Of a stretch of 64,000 nt of DNA, positions 62,652-64,000 are shown piece by piece. The translations under genes were made by a program, and so were the position numbers. Source of the stretch: Candidatus Jettenia sp. (lineage in GTDB: Bacteria > Planctomycetota > Brocadiia > Brocadiales > Brocadiaceae); NCBI GenBank assembly GCA_021650895.1, contig CP091278.1, positions 1,703,659 through 1,767,658 on the forward strand. The letters run 5' to 3'. The notes under the pieces were generated by a model. It was given only the letters and a program-made list of their open reading frames with translations, did no database searches and was not told the origin of the DNA. The stretch's first letter is position 1; every line of letters begins with the position of its first letter.

Positions 62652-63034
62652 AATAGTACCCCCTTTTCATACAAATTTAAGGTTATGCCTTGAGTGTGCA
62701 TTTGTCAAACAAAATTTTCTTATTTTCATAGCACAGATTTAAAACCTGGGGGTGGCCTTCACCATAGGTAACGTAATCTTCAAGATTGAACCATTCTTGA
62801 GCAGTTATTAGATACTCTAGCCAGGACACGCCAGAAAAGGTGTAGGTGAAGTGAGAACAGACCACCTGTAGGACAAGGCCTTTAGCCTTGCAAAGGCGTA
62901 AACCTAAAGGTTTGCCCTACATAGATATAACTTAAAATATCAATTTTTGTTAATGATAGCTTCCATCTGAAGTTTTAGATTTGCAACCTGAATTGCACTG
63001 AAGCGCAGAGGAGAAGGAATGTATGCAGGGTTTA
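62652..63034. other. Gap between CutA and DUF4175 genes
   Basis: The 383-base gap holds a compact bipartite hairpin repeat (62868-62920). A 60-codon minus-strand frame (62683-62865) lacks a ribosome-binding site and has no recognisable features, so I do not call it. The promoter of the DUF4175 gene must lie here; none is clear. Confidence 0.5.
62868..62920 (+). repeat. Bipartite hairpin repeat, compact copy
   Basis: GTAGGACAAGGCCTTTAGCC and AAACCTAAAGGTTTGCCC form two adjoining hairpins with only a few bases between them, ending in CCCTAC. Base changes are matched on both sides of the second stem (AAACC/GGTTT instead of CAACCC/GGGTTG), so pairing is kept. Confidence 0.7.
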
Positions 63035-63358
63035 CTAGCTGATCCCAGTTTCTTGTACTACCCAATCAAGATAATTCTTTGAGCCATGACTAAGAGGTAT
63101 AGCAATAATTTCTGGAACTTCGTAGCTATGTATTTGTCTGATACGCTTCTCTACGATATCAAATTTGTCATCTTTTGTTTTCAATATCATTAACACTTCA
63201 TGCTCAGCACACAACTTACCTTGCCACTTAAAAATAGATTCAACCGACTGAACAATGTTACAACAAGCAACGTGGCCTTCTTCTACAAGGACGTGGCCAA
63301 TCCTTCTCGCCTCTTCCAGTGATTTTGCTGTCGAAAAAATTATAATGACTTTTGACAT
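63035..63358 (-). CDS. cutA: Divalent-cation tolerance protein CutA
   Basis: The 107-residue trimeric ferredoxin-fold protein has the family stretches STAKSLEEARRIGHVLVEEGHVACCNI, SIFKWQGKLCAEHEVLMILKT and YEVPEIIAIPLSHGSKNYLDWV. CutA is linked to copper tolerance in E. coli, but its general role is debated. I chose the ATG at 63358, which gives the usual length and start MSKVIIIFSTA; an ATG at 63397 would add 13 unrelated residues. Confidence 0.92.
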   Translation of the reverse strand: MSKVIIIFSTAKSLEEARRIGHVLVEEGHVACCNIVQSVESIFKWQGKLCAEHEVLMILKTKDDKFDIVEKRIRQIHSYEVPEIIAIPLSHGSKNYLDWVVQETGIS

Positions 63359-63422
63359 ACCGTTCCAAGTTACCTCAACATTACCATAATTACTCAAAAT
63401 AATGCAGGGTCGATATGTATCG

Positions 63423-63515
63423 ATGAGGGCAAGGCTTTAGCCTTGCTTCCCCGTCTGAATATGTATACGGGGATAGCAAACCTAAAGGTTTGCCCTACAG
63501 AATTGAATTTCCTAT
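63423..63515 (+). repeat. Bipartite hairpin repeat, copy 3
   Basis: GAGGGCAAGGCTTTAGCCTTGC and GCAAACCTAAAGGTTTGCCC form the two stems, with spacer CGTCTGAATATGTATACGG and right flank TACAGAATTGAATTTCCTAT, nearly identical to the flank of the copy at 59036. The left CTTTTATC flank is missing. Confidence 0.75.
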
Positions 63516-63556
63516 GCACTTAATTAGAGCAAACACAAGATCCGTCCCTGCCATAA

Positions 63557-63985
63557 TTACGCATTCCCTCTGCTCAGTTCTCTCTCGACCGTCTGTTTAT
63601 CGCACATACCGCCATGTCTTTTTAAACAGGATTCTATCTCTCTTCCCCCCTCTTCATCACGTGTCACATACACTAACGTACATCGGCATCCATGAGCGCT
63701 TTTGCAACCTGCATGCGGGGGTTTTATCGTATGCAACATCTTATGATTGGGCAGCAGGTATCTCCCGTCTAATGTCATACACACATCACAGGTACCTCCG
63801 TCTTTAACTGCTGAATAGAAGACATAGGCAATTTCTTTCAGCTGTATATCAGCTACTTCTGCCTCTTTATATGTTCTTCTTCTGCGGTCATGATGGATAG
63901 TTCTCGTTGTCCTGCCTTTTAAGCTATTTTTTATGAGATAATATATGACACAGACAATGATAAAAAAAATAATAAAACGCGTCAT
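63557..63985 (-). CDS. Membrane-anchored Cys/His-rich protein (phage head morphogenesis-like zinc motif)
   Basis: The 142-residue protein has one N-terminal membrane helix (about 4-18) and a basic stretch (HHDRRRRTYK). The soluble part has Cys66, Cys69, His91, Cys94, His98, Cys100 and Cys102. The pattern D-x-C-x2-C...DG...PP-H-x2-C...GCRC resembles the C-terminal metal-binding part of phage Mu gpF/SPP1 gp7-type minor head proteins, here on a membrane anchor instead of in a phage. No phage genes are nearby. Function unknown. The start lies close to the window edge and its ribosome-binding region shows no clear site. Confidence 0.65.
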   Translation of the reverse strand: MTRFIIFFIIVCVIYYLIKNSLKGRTTRTIHHDRRRRTYKEAEVADIQLKEIAYVFYSAVKDGGTCDVCMTLDGRYLLPNHKMLHTIKPPHAGCKSAHGCRCTLVYVTRDEEGGREIESCLKRHGGMCDKQTVERELSRGNA

Positions 63986-64000
63986 GTATTATACAGTACC

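Noticed and set aside
62683-62865. 60-codon frame on the minus strand upstream of the DUF4175 gene
   Set aside because: No ribosome-binding site, no recognisable domain, and it ends at a dispersed repeat; composition does not look protein-like enough to call.
53111-63515. CRISPR array from the recurring hairpin repeats
   Set aside because: Copies are kilobases apart, lie in separate intergenic gaps and have no regular spacers; no cas genes are present.
63986-64000. TATAAT directly before the last minus-strand gene as evidence for a leaderless transcript
   Set aside because: Only three bases separate it from the ATG, so a transcript from it would start inside the gene; the -35 region is outside the window.

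Overview
The window is a stretch of low-GC bacterial chromosome packed with genes, most of them on the minus strand. A Planctomycetota-like Gram-negative organism is likely, and the overall gene style fits an anammox planctomycete (Brocadiales). Signs of this are an outer-membrane lipid-transport set (YdbH/YnbE/YdbL), a complete 14-gene complex I operon with FdhA-like NuoG and ferredoxin-extended NuoF, DUF4175 and Gld-type ABC genes, and many dispersed REP-like hairpins. The lineage is an inference; no rRNA or anammox marker gene is in view.

Layout. 1-7945 (minus): part of a surface-polysaccharide cluster, with three methyltransferases, a Wzx-type flippase, an AsnB-like amidotransferase and a two-domain dehydrogenase. 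Several of these overlap by 4 bp. 7946-9130 has no gene and is packed with short palindromic repeats. 9131-12578 (minus): ydbH-ynbE-ydbL. 12709-14178 (minus): a DUF3307 membrane protein and a SatD-like regulator. 14688-19573 (plus): a Gld-like ABC exporter operon (ATPase, permease fused to GldG, DUF4340). 19696-23992 (minus): a GT4 glycosyltransferase, a six-hairpin glycosidase-like protein and a DUF309 protein.

24206-39703 (minus): nuoA to nuoN in canonical order, read from a near-consensus promoter that abuts the nuoA start codon. A small protein made of two desulforedoxin domains lies between nuoG and nuoH. 39960-44604 (minus): a Xer recombinase, a UbiB-family kinase, a phasin-like protein, a DUF2284 metal-binding protein and an unknown protein.

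44913-53094 (plus): an information-processing block. It holds tRNA-Arg(ACG), tadA, two tRNA-Ser genes, a large Alu-containing SRP RNA, dnaX, ebfC, recR, rpoN, a small lipoprotein-like gene, an N-acyl-D-amino-acid deacylase and a CYTH protein. The order tadA/tRNA-Ser/SRP RNA/dnaX/ebfC/recR resembles that of Bacillus. 53531-56714 (plus): rpoD and clpX, with a 31-residue basic protein encoded between them on the minus strand. 56836-63985 (minus): a Uma2 nuclease, a TPR/peptidase-MA protein, a large DUF4175 membrane protein, CutA and a Cys-rich membrane-anchored protein.

The observations I rate highest are the tandem desulforedoxin inside the complex I operon, a family of bipartite hairpin repeats whose copies supply a gene's stop codon and another gene's ribosome-binding region, a nine-A slippery run in dnaX, the apparently leaderless nuoA transcript, and the complete ydbH-ynbE-ydbL trio outside Proteobacteria.
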